Assembly (NCBI GenBank): GCA_937919435.1
Contig: CALFRR010000002.1
Location: 1 to 47,269 of the forward strand
Direction: 5' to 3'
DNA length: 47,269 nucleotides
Source of the DNA: an uncultured Alphaproteobacteria bacterium
Lineage (GTDB): Bacteria > Pseudomonadota > Alphaproteobacteria > Rhizobiales > Ancalomicrobiaceae
The first letter of the stretch is position 1; every line of letters begins with the position of its first letter. Made by a program: the position numbers and the translations under genes. The notes beneath the pieces are model-generated. The model was not told the DNA's origin, ran no database searches, and saw only the letters and a program-made list of their open reading frames with translations. Positions 16,362-24,887 of the stretch are shown here, piece by piece.

Positions 16362-19356
16362 GGAGGCGCCGTCCTTCCGGATCGAAGAACACCGGGGAGA
16401 CGACCGTCGCGGCGATCGATCCTCCCGGCATCGGCACGTGGACCGTGGTGCCGATCCGCGTGCGGCCTCCGGCGACCACCGCCAGCGCGATGCCACGGCC
16501 GAGGGTCGGCGAGAAATAGGCGGAAGTGACGAAACCGAGCGCCGACGTGCCGGGCTTCGGATCGGCGTCCGCCGTCAGTTGCGCGCCTTCGACCAGCACC
16601 ACGTTCGGATCCGCCACCGACAGGCCGACGAGGCCGCGCCGGTCGGGATCCGCGAGATCGGCCCGCGCCAGTCCGGCCTTGCCGACGAAGTCCGGCTTGC
16701 CGCGCCCGACCGAGCGGCCGAGGCCGACGTCGGCGGGGGTGAGCGTTCCGTCGGTGTCCTGACCGACCACCAGATAGCCCTTCTCGGCGCGCAGCACGTG
16801 CATCGCGTCGGTGCCGTAGGGCGCGCCGCCGACCGCCGCCACCCGATCGGCGAGGAGGCGGAACAGCGCTTCCCCGTGGCCGGCGGGGACGTTCACCTCG
16901 AAGCCGAGTTCGCCGGTGAAGGAGACCCGGAACAGCCGTGCGGGAACCCCGGCGACCCGGCATTCGGCGACGGACATGTGGGGGAAGGCGGCGCCGGAGA
17001 GGTCGAGCCCCTCGACCAGCGGCGCCAGCACCTCGCGGGCCTTCGGACCCTGGAGCGCCATCACCGCCCACTGCTCGGTCACCGAGGTCGCCCAGACGTC
17101 GAGATCCGGCCATTCGGTCTGCAGGAAGTCTTCGATCAGATTGGCCACCCGGGCGGCACCGCCGGTGGTCGTGGTGACGTGGAAGCGGTCCGGCGCGAGG
17201 CGGGCGACGATGCCGTCGTCGAAGACGAAGCCGTCGTCGCGGGTCATCACCGCATAGCGGCACCGGCCGACCGCGAGTTTCGCGAGCGGATCGACGTAGA
17301 TCCGGTCGAGGAAGGTCGCGGCGTCGGGGCCGACGATCTCCAGCTTGCCGAGGGTCGAGGCGTCGAACAGGCCGACGGTCTCGCGCACCGTTCGGACCTC
17401 CCGGGTGGTCGCCGCCGCCTCGCTCTCGCCGGAGCGCGGGAAGACGCGGGCCCGCTTCCACTGGCCGACGTCCTCGAACACCGCACCGGCCCCCACCGCC
17501 GAAGCATGGGCCGGGGTCGGACGGATCGGATCGAAGAGATCGCCCCGGTTCCCGCCGGCGAAGGCGCCGAAGGAAACCGGTGTCCACGGGCGGCGGAAGG
17601 TGGTCAGGCCGACCTCGGGAATCGGCTTTCCGGCGGCCTCGGCGGCGATCGCCAGAGCGTTGAGGTTCGACGTCTTGCCCTGATCGGTCGCCATGCCGGT
17701 GGTGGTGTAGCGCTTGACGTGCTCGATCGAGCGGAAGCCCTCGCGCACCGCGAGACGGATGTCCTTGGCGGTGACGTCGTGCTGGAAGTCGACGAAGGCT
17801 CGGGCGCGGTCGGGGTCGCCGGCGTGCGGGACCTCGCCGAGGAAACCGCCGATGGCGATCGACGTGCCCGTGGCGACGAAGCGGCGCGGGCTCACCTCCC
17901 CTCCCCCGGCGGTGCGGGCCGCGTCGGCGCCGGCGGCCCAGCCTTCGTCGAGGCAGTCGGCGAGACCCGCGGTGCCGTTGCAGGCGCCGGCGGCACGGAC
18001 CGGTTCGACGCTGCGGCCGGGCAGGAAGACGCCGCGGGTTTCGTCCCAGACGACGCTGCCGCGGGCCTGCGAGAAGAGATGGATCGACGGCGTCCAGCCG
18101 CCGGAGGTGAGCAGCACGTCACAGGCGACGGTGGGTCCGGGAGCGACCCGGCCGTCGGCGCCGATCCGGCCGATCTCGACCGCGGTGACCGCCGTCCGGC
18201 CGAACACCCGGTCGATCGTCGCCCCGGTCTCGACCGCCAGTCCGGCGGCGCGGGCAGCGGCGGTCATCGGGCCTCCGTCGGGGCGCAGATCGACCACCCG
18301 TTCGACGATCACCCCGGCGGCGGCGAGTTCGATCGCCGCGTGATAGGCATCGTCGACCGCGGTGAAAAGCACCACCCGCGACCCGACGGCGACGCCGTGG
18401 CGACAGAGGCAGCACCGCGCGGCGCTCGCGGTCATCACGCCCGGCCGATCGTTGTCGGGGAACACCAGCGGCCGCTCGATCGCGCCGGCGGCGAGCACCA
18501 CCCGGCGCGCCCGGACGAGGTGCATGACCTCGCGCGGCAACGCCGGATCGGGGTCGGCGAGGTGGTCGGTGACCTTCTCGATCAGGCCGACCAGACCGTG
18601 CTGGTACCAGCCGAAGGCGGCGGTGCGGCGCAGGAGCCGGACCCGTGGCGTCTCGGCGAGCGCCGCCACGGTTTCCGCGACCCAGTCGTCGGCCGGCCGG
18701 CCGTCGATCTTGGCGGTGGGATCGCCGAGCAGTGCGCCGCCGAACTCCGGATCCTGGTCGCACAGGATCACCTTCGCCCCGGCGACCGCCGCGGCCAGTG
18801 CGGCGGCGAGACCGGCCGGACCGGCGCCGATCACCAGCACGTCGCAATGGTCGTGGACCCGGGCATAGGTGTCGGGATCGGGTGCGGTCGGGGCACGGCC
18901 GAATCCGGCGGTGGCGCGGATCACCGGCTCGAACAGCTTCGCCCAGAAGCTCTTCGGCCACATGAAGGTCTTGTAGTAGAACCCCGAGACGAACAGCGGT
19001 GCGAACAGGTCGTTCAGCGCCGAGACGTCGAAACGCAGCGACGGCCAACGGTTCTGACTGATCGCCTTCAGCCCGTCGTAGAGCTCGACTTCGGTCGCGG
19101 CGAGGTTCGGCGTGGTGCGGCCGGCGTCGCGGATCACCGTGACCAGAGCGTTCGGCTCGTCGACGCCGGCCGAGACGAGGCCGCGGGGGCGATGATACTT
19201 GAACGAGCGGGCCAGCAGCCGCACTCCGGCGGCGGTCAGGGCGGAGGCCAGCGTGTCGCCGGGATGGCCGGTGAAGGCGCGTCCGTCGAAGGTGAAGCGC
19301 AGGATGCGCGAGCGGTCGATGCGGCCGCCGCCGCGGGCGCGGAACGGGCCGGTCAT
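16354..19356 (-). CDS. soxA: Sarcosine oxidase subunit alpha
   Basis: A 1000-residue SoxA, the large subunit, of usual length. Order: an N-terminal 2Fe-2S-ferredoxin-like fold (about 15-100, with FTGHPGDTLASAL), a NAD-binding Rossmann domain (about 170-440, with VLVIGAGPAGLAAALA), and a C-terminal GcvT-like folate-binding region (about 600-985). In the complex the alpha subunit binds NAD+ and tetrahydrofolate, which takes the one-carbon unit produced by the beta subunit. It starts with ATG at 19356 overlapping the soxD stop by 4 bases (ATGA), and its end overlaps soxG by 8. Both overlaps support one transcript. Confidence 0.96.
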   Translation of the reverse strand: MTGPFRARGGGRIDRSRILRFTFDGRAFTGHPGDTLASALTAAGVRLLARSFKYHRPRGLVSAGVDEPNALVTVIRDAGRTTPNLAATEVELYDGLKAISQNRWPSLRFDVSALNDLFAPLFVSGFYYKTFMWPKSFWAKLFEPVIRATAGFGRAPTAPDPDTYARVHDHCDVLVIGAGPAGLAAALAAAVAGAKVILCDQDPEFGGALLGDPTAKIDGRPADDWVAETVAALAETPRVRLLRRTAAFGWYQHGLVGLIEKVTDHLADPDPALPREVMHLVRARRVVLAAGAIERPLVFPDNDRPGVMTASAARCCLCRHGVAVGSRVVLFTAVDDAYHAAIELAAAGVIVERVVDLRPDGGPMTAAARAAGLAVETGATIDRVFGRTAVTAVEIGRIGADGRVAPGPTVACDVLLTSGGWTPSIHLFSQARGSVVWDETRGVFLPGRSVEPVRAAGACNGTAGLADCLDEGWAAGADAARTAGGGEVSPRRFVATGTSIAIGGFLGEVPHAGDPDRARAFVDFQHDVTAKDIRLAVREGFRSIEHVKRYTTTGMATDQGKTSNLNALAIAAEAAGKPIPEVGLTTFRRPWTPVSFGAFAGGNRGDLFDPIRPTPAHASAVGAGAVFEDVGQWKRARVFPRSGESEAAATTREVRTVRETVGLFDASTLGKLEIVGPDAATFLDRIYVDPLAKLAVGRCRYAVMTRDDGFVFDDGIVARLAPDRFHVTTTTGGAARVANLIEDFLQTEWPDLDVWATSVTEQWAVMALQGPKAREVLAPLVEGLDLSGAAFPHMSVAECRVAGVPARLFRVSFTGELGFEVNVPAGHGEALFRLLADRVAAVGGAPYGTDAMHVLRAEKGYLVVGQDTDGTLTPADVGLGRSVGRGKPDFVGKAGLARADLADPDRRGLVGLSVADPNVVLVEGAQLTADADPKPGTSALGFVTSAYFSPTLGRGIALAVVAGGRTRIGTTVHVPMPGGSIAATVVSPVFFDPEGRRLHV

Positions 19357-19652
19357 CGCTCCGCCTCCCCGGCCGCGAGTTCGGCCGGCGACGGATGCGG
19401 CACGCCGGGCGGCCAGGAGCCGGCGAAGCGGTCGCTCACCGTGTCGCGGACGGCGACGAAGAAGCGGCCGCAGCCGTGGACGTGGCGCCAGCGTTCGGCG
19501 AGCAACCCCTTGGTGTTGGAGCGGAAATAGAGCGCCTCGGCGAGCGCCGCCGGGTCCGCGTCGGGCGCCGGCCGGGCGATGCCGGCCTCACCGGCGGCGA
19601 CGAACTCGATTTCCGGCCGCGGACCGCACCAGGGACAGGGGACGAGCAACAT
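19353..19652 (-). CDS. soxD: Sarcosine oxidase subunit delta
   Basis: A 99-residue SoxD, the small zinc-binding subunit. The zinc ligands fit the family pattern: CPWCG (Cys6, Cys9) plus His and Cys in WRHVHGCGRFF. The segment AEALYFRSNTKGLLAERW is typical of SoxD. It lies 12 bases after soxB and overlaps soxA by 4 bases. Confidence 0.95.
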   Translation of the reverse strand: MLLVPCPWCGPRPEIEFVAAGEAGIARPAPDADPAALAEALYFRSNTKGLLAERWRHVHGCGRFFVAVRDTVSDRFAGSWPPGVPHPSPAELAAGEAER

Positions 19653-19664
19653 GGGCCTACCCTC

Positions 19665-20915
19665 TCAGTGCGCCACGGCCGCGGCGGCGGCCTCGTCGAT
19701 CAGGCGGCCGCGGGCGAAGCGGTCGAGCGAGAAGGGCGCGGCGATCGGATGCGGCTCGCCGCGGGCGATGGTCGCCGCCAGGAGATGGCCGGCGCCCGGC
19801 GTCGCCTTGAAACCGCCGGTGCCCCAGCCGCAATTGACGTAGAGACCGGGGATCGGCGTGGTGCCGAGGATCGGCGAGCGGTCGACGGTGTTGTCGACGA
19901 TGCCGCCCCAGTTGCGCATCATCCGGACGCGGCGCAGCGCAGGAAAAAGCTCGCAGATCGCATCGAGGGTATGCGCGGTGATCTGCGGCCCGCCGTTCTG
20001 GCCGTAGGAGACGTACTGGTCGGTGCCGGCGCCGATCACCAGATCGCCCTTGTCGGACTGCGAGATGTAGGCGTGGATGGTGTTCGACAGCACCACGCAG
20101 GAGATCACCGGCTTCAGCGGTTCGGAGACCAGCGCCTGCAGCGGATAGCTCTCGAGCGGCATCCGGAGCCCGGCGAGGTCCATCACCTGCGAGGTGTGGC
20201 CGGCGACGGAGACGCCGATCCGCTTCGCCCGAATGGTGCCGCGTCCGGTCTCGACCCCGGCGATCGATCCGTCGGGGTTGCGCAGAAAGCCGGTCACCGG
20301 GCAGTTCTCGACGATGTCGACGCCGAGGGCCGACGCGGCGCGGGCGAAGCCCCAGACCACCGCGTCGTGGCGGGCGACGCCGCCGCGCCGCTGCAGGGTC
20401 GCCCCGACGATCGGGTAGCGGATGGTGGAGGAGATGTTCAGCCCGGGGCAGAAGGCACGGGCCGCCTCCGGCTCCAGCCATTCGGAATCGATGCCGGCGA
20501 GCCGGTTGGCGTGGAGATGGCGGGTCAGGACCACCCGGTCGTGGTGACCGTGGGCGAGCATCATGACGCCGCGCGGGCTGAACATCACGTTGTAGTTCAG
20601 CGCCTGGGACAGGCCCTCCCAGAGCTTCAGCGAATGATCGTAGAGGGCCTCGGATTCCTCGAGCAGGTAGTTGGAGCGGACGATCGTGGTGTTGCGGCCG
20701 GAGTTGCCGGAGCCGATCCACCCCCGCTCCAGCACCGCGACGTCACGGATGCCGAACTCCGAGGCGAGATACCAGGCCGCCGCCAGACCGTGCCCGCCGC
20801 CGCCGACGATCACCACGTCGTAGACACGCTTCGGTTCGGGCGATCGCCACTGTTCCGGCCAGCCGCGATGGCCGGCGAAGGCCTGCCTCAGGAGCGAGAG
20901 GAATGAGAAGCGCAT
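19665..20915 (-). CDS. soxB: Sarcosine oxidase subunit beta
   Basis: A 416-residue flavoprotein, the catalytic subunit that oxidises sarcosine with FAD and passes electrons to FMN and O2. The FAD-binding GxGxxG motif is VVIVGGGGHGLAAAWYLA near residue 35. Family stretches include GRNTTIVRSNYLLEESEALYDHS, the RHDAVVWGFARAA region and the C-terminal NCGWGTGGFKATPGAG that contacts flavin. The ATG at 20915 is chosen because GGAGGG lies about 8 bases upstream and homologous beta subunits begin here (MRFSFLSLLRQAF). First gene of soxBDAG. No glyA or purU gene is linked in this window. Confidence 0.95.
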   Translation of the reverse strand: MRFSFLSLLRQAFAGHRGWPEQWRSPEPKRVYDVVIVGGGGHGLAAAWYLASEFGIRDVAVLERGWIGSGNSGRNTTIVRSNYLLEESEALYDHSLKLWEGLSQALNYNVMFSPRGVMMLAHGHHDRVVLTRHLHANRLAGIDSEWLEPEAARAFCPGLNISSTIRYPIVGATLQRRGGVARHDAVVWGFARAASALGVDIVENCPVTGFLRNPDGSIAGVETGRGTIRAKRIGVSVAGHTSQVMDLAGLRMPLESYPLQALVSEPLKPVISCVVLSNTIHAYISQSDKGDLVIGAGTDQYVSYGQNGGPQITAHTLDAICELFPALRRVRMMRNWGGIVDNTVDRSPILGTTPIPGLYVNCGWGTGGFKATPGAGHLLAATIARGEPHPIAAPFSLDRFARGRLIDEAAAAAVAH

Positions 20916-21303
20916 CGACGACGCCCTCCGCCGGAGAGGACCGGCCGGCTCGGCACCACGGCACCGGCGGTCGGCGGGGCGGACGTGCGCGCGGGCGGGC
21001 CGGCCCCGGCGAGCCACGCCGTGGTCCATCCGATCCGTCCGAGGGCCGTCCGTAAAGGCGGGCGGACGCATGGCCGGAGGGTCGAGCCCTGCGCCCCGCG
21101 CCGAGCCCGGAAATCCGCCCCTGACGGCCACGATTCGGGCCCCGATTCGACCTTCGTCGATCACGGGAGCGGGTCTTTCACGTCACGGATCTGTGAATCG
21201 TGCTCTTCCGACGGCGGGCGCATCTTCCTCCGTGCAAATACGGATACCCGCCCGTCGAGTCGATCGGCGGGGCGACCGGTCCGCGAACCAGGAGGAGGAT
21301 CCC
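20916..21303. other. Divergent spacer between soxB and the cytochrome c' gene
   Basis: 388 bases with no gene. It must carry the soxB promoter on the minus strand and the cytochrome promoter on the plus strand. An inverted repeat TTCAC-N11-GTGAA lies at 21177-21197, 107 bases before the cytochrome c' start, and could be a regulator site. Three GANTC sites fall at 21132, 21144 and 21195. Evidence for regulation is weak. Confidence 0.4.
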
Positions 21304-21765
21304 ATGACCCACCCCACGAAGGCCGCACTCACCGCCGTCTTCGCCGCAGCCCTCGCCTTCGGCACGGTCGGTGCCGTGTGGGCGGCCGGTGATCCGATCG
21401 CCGAGCGCAAGGCGCTGATGAAGGCCAACGGCGGCGCCTTCGGCGGCGTCATGGTGAAGATGGCGAAGGGCGAGGCCACCTACGACGCCGCCGCGGTGAA
21501 GGCGGCCCTGGCCAAGATCGACGAGGACGCCAAGGGCTTCGCCGGCCTCTTCCCGAAGGGCAGCGAAACCGGCGGCGACACGGCGGCGGCTCCGAAGATC
21601 TGGGAGGATCCGAAGGGCTTCGAGGCCGAACTCGCCAAGCTGCGCAGCGTGGTGGCGGCCCAGACCAAGGCGGCGACCACCGACCTCGCCGGGCTGAAGG
21701 TCGCGGTCGGGGAGATCGGCAAGGTCTGCTCGTCCTGCCACGAATCCTACCGCATCAAGAAGTGA
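21304..21765 (+). CDS. Cytochrome c' (class II c-type cytochrome)
   Basis: A 153-residue periplasmic cytochrome. After a Sec signal (about 1-24, cleavage near VWAAG) comes a four-helix bundle of usual size, with the single haem-binding motif CSSCH at the C-terminus (residues 142-146), the hallmark of class II. His146 is the axial ligand; the sixth site is usually free, allowing NO or CO binding. Cytochromes c' bind and detoxify NO. The start has a very strong ribosome binding site (AGGAGGAGG). Next on the same strand, 91 bases on, is a di-heme cytochrome c, a likely redox partner. Divergent from the sarcosine oxidase operon. Confidence 0.93.
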   Translation: MTHPTKAALTAVFAAALAFGTVGAVWAAGDPIAERKALMKANGGAFGGVMVKMAKGEATYDAAAVKAALAKIDEDAKGFAGLFPKGSETGGDTAAAPKIWEDPKGFEAELAKLRSVVAAQTKAATTDLAGLKVAVGEIGKVCSSCHESYRIKK

Positions 21766-21856
21766 TCGGTCGGCCGGTCCGCACCGCGGATCGGCCGGCG
21801 CAACCGCCGCCCCTCTCCTCCGACCGGGGGAGATCGCGGCAGGAGGACGACGAACC

Positions 21857-22792
21857 ATGGCCCGGCCGGCCCGCTTCTTCATCGCGCTCGCGGGGATCGC
21901 CGTGGTGGTCGCCGCAGGCGGGACATGGGCGACCCGGCCGGCGCGGATCGACCCGAGCCGGATCGCCGGCTTCGTCGCCGACATCGAGAACGGCGCCCGG
22001 CTCTTCGACATCGCCGGCTGCGCGTCGTGCCACGCCGCGCCGAAGGCGGAGGGCGAGGAGCGGCTGAAACTCGGTGGCGGCCGCAGTTTCGAGACGCCGT
22101 TCGGCACCTTCCGGGCCCCGAACATCTCCTCCGATCGCCAGACGGGGATCGGCGAATGGACGCTCGCCGAGATCGTCGATGCGATCGTCGCCGGGGTCGG
22201 GCGCGACGGCAGCCACCAGTATCCGGCGATGCCCTACGGCTCCTATGCCCGGATGAGCCTCGCCGACGCCTTCGATCTCGCCGCCTTCGTCAAGACGCTG
22301 CCGGCGGTCGAGCACGAAGTGGCACCGCACGACCTCGCCTTTCCGTGGAATCTGCGGATCGGGGTCGGCCTGTGGAAGCTGCTGTTCCTCGATTCCCGGC
22401 CGGTGATCGATCCGCCGGGCGCCTCGCCGCAGGTGCTGCGCGGCCGATATCTGGTCGAAGGCCCTGGCCACTGCGGCGAATGCCACACGCCGCGCGACGC
22501 CTTCGGCGGGCCGGTCCGGTCGCGCTGGCTGGCCGGGGCGCCGGTGGTCGACGGCCCGGGACGGGTGCCGAACCTGACGTCCCATTCGGCGGCGCTCGGA
22601 TCGCGGTCGGTCGACGACATCGCGAGCTACCTCGGGACCGGCTTCACGCCGGACGGCGACGTCGCCGGCGGTGCGATGGCCGACGTCGTCGCCAACTGGT
22701 CGAAGGTGTCGGCCGAGGATCGTAGTGCGGTCGCCCTCTATCTGAAGGCGATCCCGCCGATCGCTCCGGAGCCGAAGGCGCCGGCGAAGTGA
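21857..22792 (+). CDS. Di-heme cytochrome c, membrane-anchored or periplasmic
   Basis: A 311-residue protein with an N-terminal hydrophobic segment (about 7-25) serving as signal or anchor, then two class I cytochrome c domains. Haem motifs are CASCH (about residue 55) and CGECH (about 209). Met-containing stretches such as AMPYGSYARM may provide axial ligands. The layout resembles the alcohol- or aldehyde-dehydrogenase-type and gluconate-dehydrogenase cytochrome subunits, but no such dehydrogenase is nearby. More likely it passes electrons with the cytochrome c' encoded just upstream. It ends 8 bases before the convergent cutA. Confidence 0.88.
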   Translation: MARPARFFIALAGIAVVVAAGGTWATRPARIDPSRIAGFVADIENGARLFDIAGCASCHAAPKAEGEERLKLGGGRSFETPFGTFRAPNISSDRQTGIGEWTLAEIVDAIVAGVGRDGSHQYPAMPYGSYARMSLADAFDLAAFVKTLPAVEHEVAPHDLAFPWNLRIGVGLWKLLFLDSRPVIDPPGASPQVLRGRYLVEGPGHCGECHTPRDAFGGPVRSRWLAGAPVVDGPGRVPNLTSHSAALGSRSVDDIASYLGTGFTPDGDVAGGAMADVVANWSKVSAEDRSAVALYLKAIPPIAPEPKAPAK

Positions 22793-22799
22793 GAGGCGT

Positions 22800-23174
22800 T
22801 CAGCACGCCGCCGGCCGCGTCTCCTCGACGATCCAGGCCCCGTAGGCGCGGCTCGCCGCCTCGACCGAGAGGACGAGGAGCGCCGGCACCTCGTAGGGGT
22901 GATCGGCGGCGATCGCCGCCGTCGCCGCTTCGGCGAGACCGGCCCGGGTCTTGGCGAGGATCGCCGTTTCGCCGGCTTCCTCGATCGCCCCGTTCCAACG
23001 GTAGACGGAACGGACCGCCGGCAGGATCACCACACAGGCGGCGAGCCGGGCCTCGACCAGACGTCGGGCCGCCAGACGCGCCGCGGGTTCGTCCGGAAAG
23101 GTCGACCAGACGATCACCGGCCGATCGTCACCCGCCTGCGGCGGGGCGGACATGTCGAGACTTCCGTCGGGCAT
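22800..23174 (-). CDS. cutA: CutA divalent-cation tolerance protein
   Basis: A protein of up to 124 residues with the CutA1 fold, a ferredoxin-like domain forming trimers. Typical stretches are WSTFPDEPAARLAARRLVE, ARLAACVVILPAVRSVYRW and ILAKTRAGLAEA, ending in PYEVPALLVLSVEAAS. CutA was tied to copper tolerance, but its biochemical role is unclear. Two starts are possible: 23174 with AGG about 6 bases upstream, or 23153 with GGAAG about 8 bases upstream, which gives a more usual 117 residues. No metal transporter is next to it. Confidence 0.92.
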   Translation of the reverse strand: MPDGSLDMSAPPQAGDDRPVIVWSTFPDEPAARLAARRLVEARLAACVVILPAVRSVYRWNGAIEEAGETAILAKTRAGLAEAATAAIAADHPYEVPALLVLSVEAASRAYGAWIVEETRPAAC

Positions 23175-23288
23175 CGGCGCCTCATGCGTTGACCGTCCCG
23201 GCCGCGCGTGGGATCAGGGGCGGGGACGCGCCAGCATAAGGCCCGACCGGGCCGCTCGGAAATGCCGTCTGGAACGAGGAAGTCGTCG

Positions 23289-24080
23289 ATGCCGGGATCC
23301 CGGGGCAACCGCCGTCGTATCGAGAACATCGCCTTCATTTCGTCGCCGAGCGAGGAGGCCGAGGCGGCCCGCCGCCACCTCGCCCATCTCTACGGCTCGT
23401 CGCCGCCGGACATGGCGGATGCGATCGTGGCGCTGGGCGGCGACGGGTTCATGCTGCAGGCGCTGCGCCGCTTCCTCGACACCGGCAAGCCGGTCTACGG
23501 CATGCACCGCGGCTCGATCGGCTTCCTGATGAACGAGTTCCGGGTCGACGGGCTGACCGAACGGCTGGCCCGGGCCGAGATCACCCGGATCCGGCCGTTG
23601 TCGATGACCGCCACGACCACCGACGGCACCGTCCACGAAGCCCGCGCCTTCAACGAGGTGGCACTGTGGCGGCAGACCTATCAGGCGGCCAAGCTCAAGA
23701 TCGTGATCGACGGCATCGAACGGCTCTCCGAACTGATCTGCGACGGGCTGATCGTCGCCACGCCCGCCGGGTCGACCGCCTACAACTTCTCGGCACACGG
23801 TCCGATCATCCCGCTCGATGCGCCCCTCCTCGCCCTCACGCCGATCAGCCCGTTCCGGCCGCGGCGTTGGCGCGGCGCGCTGGTGCCCGACCGGGCGGAG
23901 ATGCGGGTGGAGGTGCTCGACACGGTGAAGCGGCCGGTCGGCGTCGCCGCAGATCACACGGAATTCCGGGACGTGCGCGAGGTCACCGTGCATCAGGACC
24001 GCAATTCCGAGAGCCTTCTCATGTTCGATCCCGAGCACAATTGGGAAGAACGCATCCTGGACGAGCAGTTCCAGTACTGA
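23289..24080 (+). CDS. nadK: NAD kinase
   Basis: A 263-residue NAD kinase, which phosphorylates NAD to NADP in the cytosol. The nucleotide-binding GGDG motif is ALGGDGFML, followed by GMHRGSIGFLMNEF, the NE motif in FNEVALWR and the conserved TPAGSTAYNFSAHGPI. The ATG at 23289 is chosen because GAGGAAG lies about 7 bases upstream and the length then equals the alphaproteobacterial norm; another in-frame ATG at 23262 is possible. An Hpt-domain protein gene follows after 140 bases. Confidence 0.95.
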   Translation: MPGSRGNRRRIENIAFISSPSEEAEAARRHLAHLYGSSPPDMADAIVALGGDGFMLQALRRFLDTGKPVYGMHRGSIGFLMNEFRVDGLTERLARAEITRIRPLSMTATTTDGTVHEARAFNEVALWRQTYQAAKLKIVIDGIERLSELICDGLIVATPAGSTAYNFSAHGPIIPLDAPLLALTPISPFRPRRWRGALVPDRAEMRVEVLDTVKRPVGVAADHTEFRDVREVTVHQDRNSESLLMFDPEHNWEERILDEQFQY

Positions 24081-24168
24081 CCACGGTTCGAATTTCTGCG
24101 TCCGGAAAAACCAAAACTTAAAGATCCCGACCCATCATCGCCGACGACGAACACGCGACGTCCAGTGG

Positions 24169-24196
24169 GCGCCGACTCGCGGCGGCTCGTCGGCGC
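24169..24196 (+). other. Hairpin in the leader of the Hpt gene
   Basis: GCGCCGAC (24169-24176) pairs with GTCGGCGC (24189-24196). It ends about 12 bases before the GGGAGGAAG ribosome binding site of the gene at 24221. It may end the nadK transcript or influence translation of the next gene. Confidence 0.35.
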
Positions 24197-24220
24197 GGGC
24201 GACGGGTTCGGGAGGAAGAC

Positions 24221-24808
24221 ATGGCAAAGCGGACCGCCAAGGCCGTCAAGGAACCCGATATCGAACCTGCCGAAGCCGCCTTCGCGGAGGCCGGGGACGA
24301 CGGGCTGGGCATCGACGAAACCGCCGAGTTCATCCGGCCGCCGACCGACCTGCGGCGCAAGGTGCGCGAGATCAAGACCCGCGCGGGCGATCCCGATCCG
24401 GTGGCCGCGGCGGAAGCCGCGCTGAAGCGGATGGAAGACAGTTTCGAAGGCTGGATGGAGGAGGAGACCGTCCGCCTGGTCGAGCTGTGGGCGATCGCCG
24501 ATCGCAGCGGCTGGGAGGCCGAGGTCCGCGACGAGTTCCACCGCGCCGCCCACGACATCAAGGGCCAGGCGGCGACGCTCGGCTACCCGATCGCCGGGCG
24601 CGTGGCCGCCAGCCTCTGCCGGCTGCTCGAGACGATCGAATCGCCGCAGCGCCTGCCGCGCGAGCTGTTGCACCAGCACGTCCTGTCGGTCAGGGCGATC
24701 CTCTCCGAACAGGCGCGCGAGGAATCGAGCGACACCGCCCGGCGTCTCGCCGACCGGCTGGAAGAGGTCACCGACGACTATCTCGGACAGATCGATCACG
24801 CCGCCTGA
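24221..24808 (+). CDS. Hpt (histidine phosphotransfer) domain protein
   Basis: A 195-residue protein. The first ~85 residues are acidic and probably disordered. The Hpt four-helix bundle follows (about 95-185). The phosphorylatable His is in the box FHRAAHDIKGQAATLGYP, near residue 111, with the expected HxxKG spacing. Hpt proteins carry phosphate between receiver domains in phosphorelays; the partner kinase and regulator are not in this window. Strong ribosome binding site (GGGAGGAAG). The gene ends before a perfect 10-bp hairpin that also serves the convergent DUF2336 gene. Confidence 0.88.
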   Translation: MAKRTAKAVKEPDIEPAEAAFAEAGDDGLGIDETAEFIRPPTDLRRKVREIKTRAGDPDPVAAAEAALKRMEDSFEGWMEEETVRLVELWAIADRSGWEAEVRDEFHRAAHDIKGQAATLGYPIAGRVAASLCRLLETIESPQRLPRELLHQHVLSVRAILSEQAREESSDTARRLADRLEEVTDDYLGQIDHAA

Positions 24809-24848
24809 ACACGGGCGGCATCGACGGCGAATCCCGCGACGCGGAAGC

Positions 24849-24874
24849 ACGGGCCGGACATCGTTCCGGCCCGT
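24849..24874. terminator. Bidirectional hairpin terminator
   Basis: ACGGGCCGGA (24849-24858) pairs perfectly over 10 bp with TCCGGCCCGT (24865-24874), loop CATCGT. It lies between two convergent genes and can stop both transcripts. No T-run. Confidence 0.7.
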
Positions 24875-24887
24875 TCGCATGTCCGCC

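Noticed and set aside
15910..19530. A 1206-codon open frame on the plus strand
   Set aside because: It is antisense to soxG, soxA and soxD, which have clear family motifs and stop/start overlaps.
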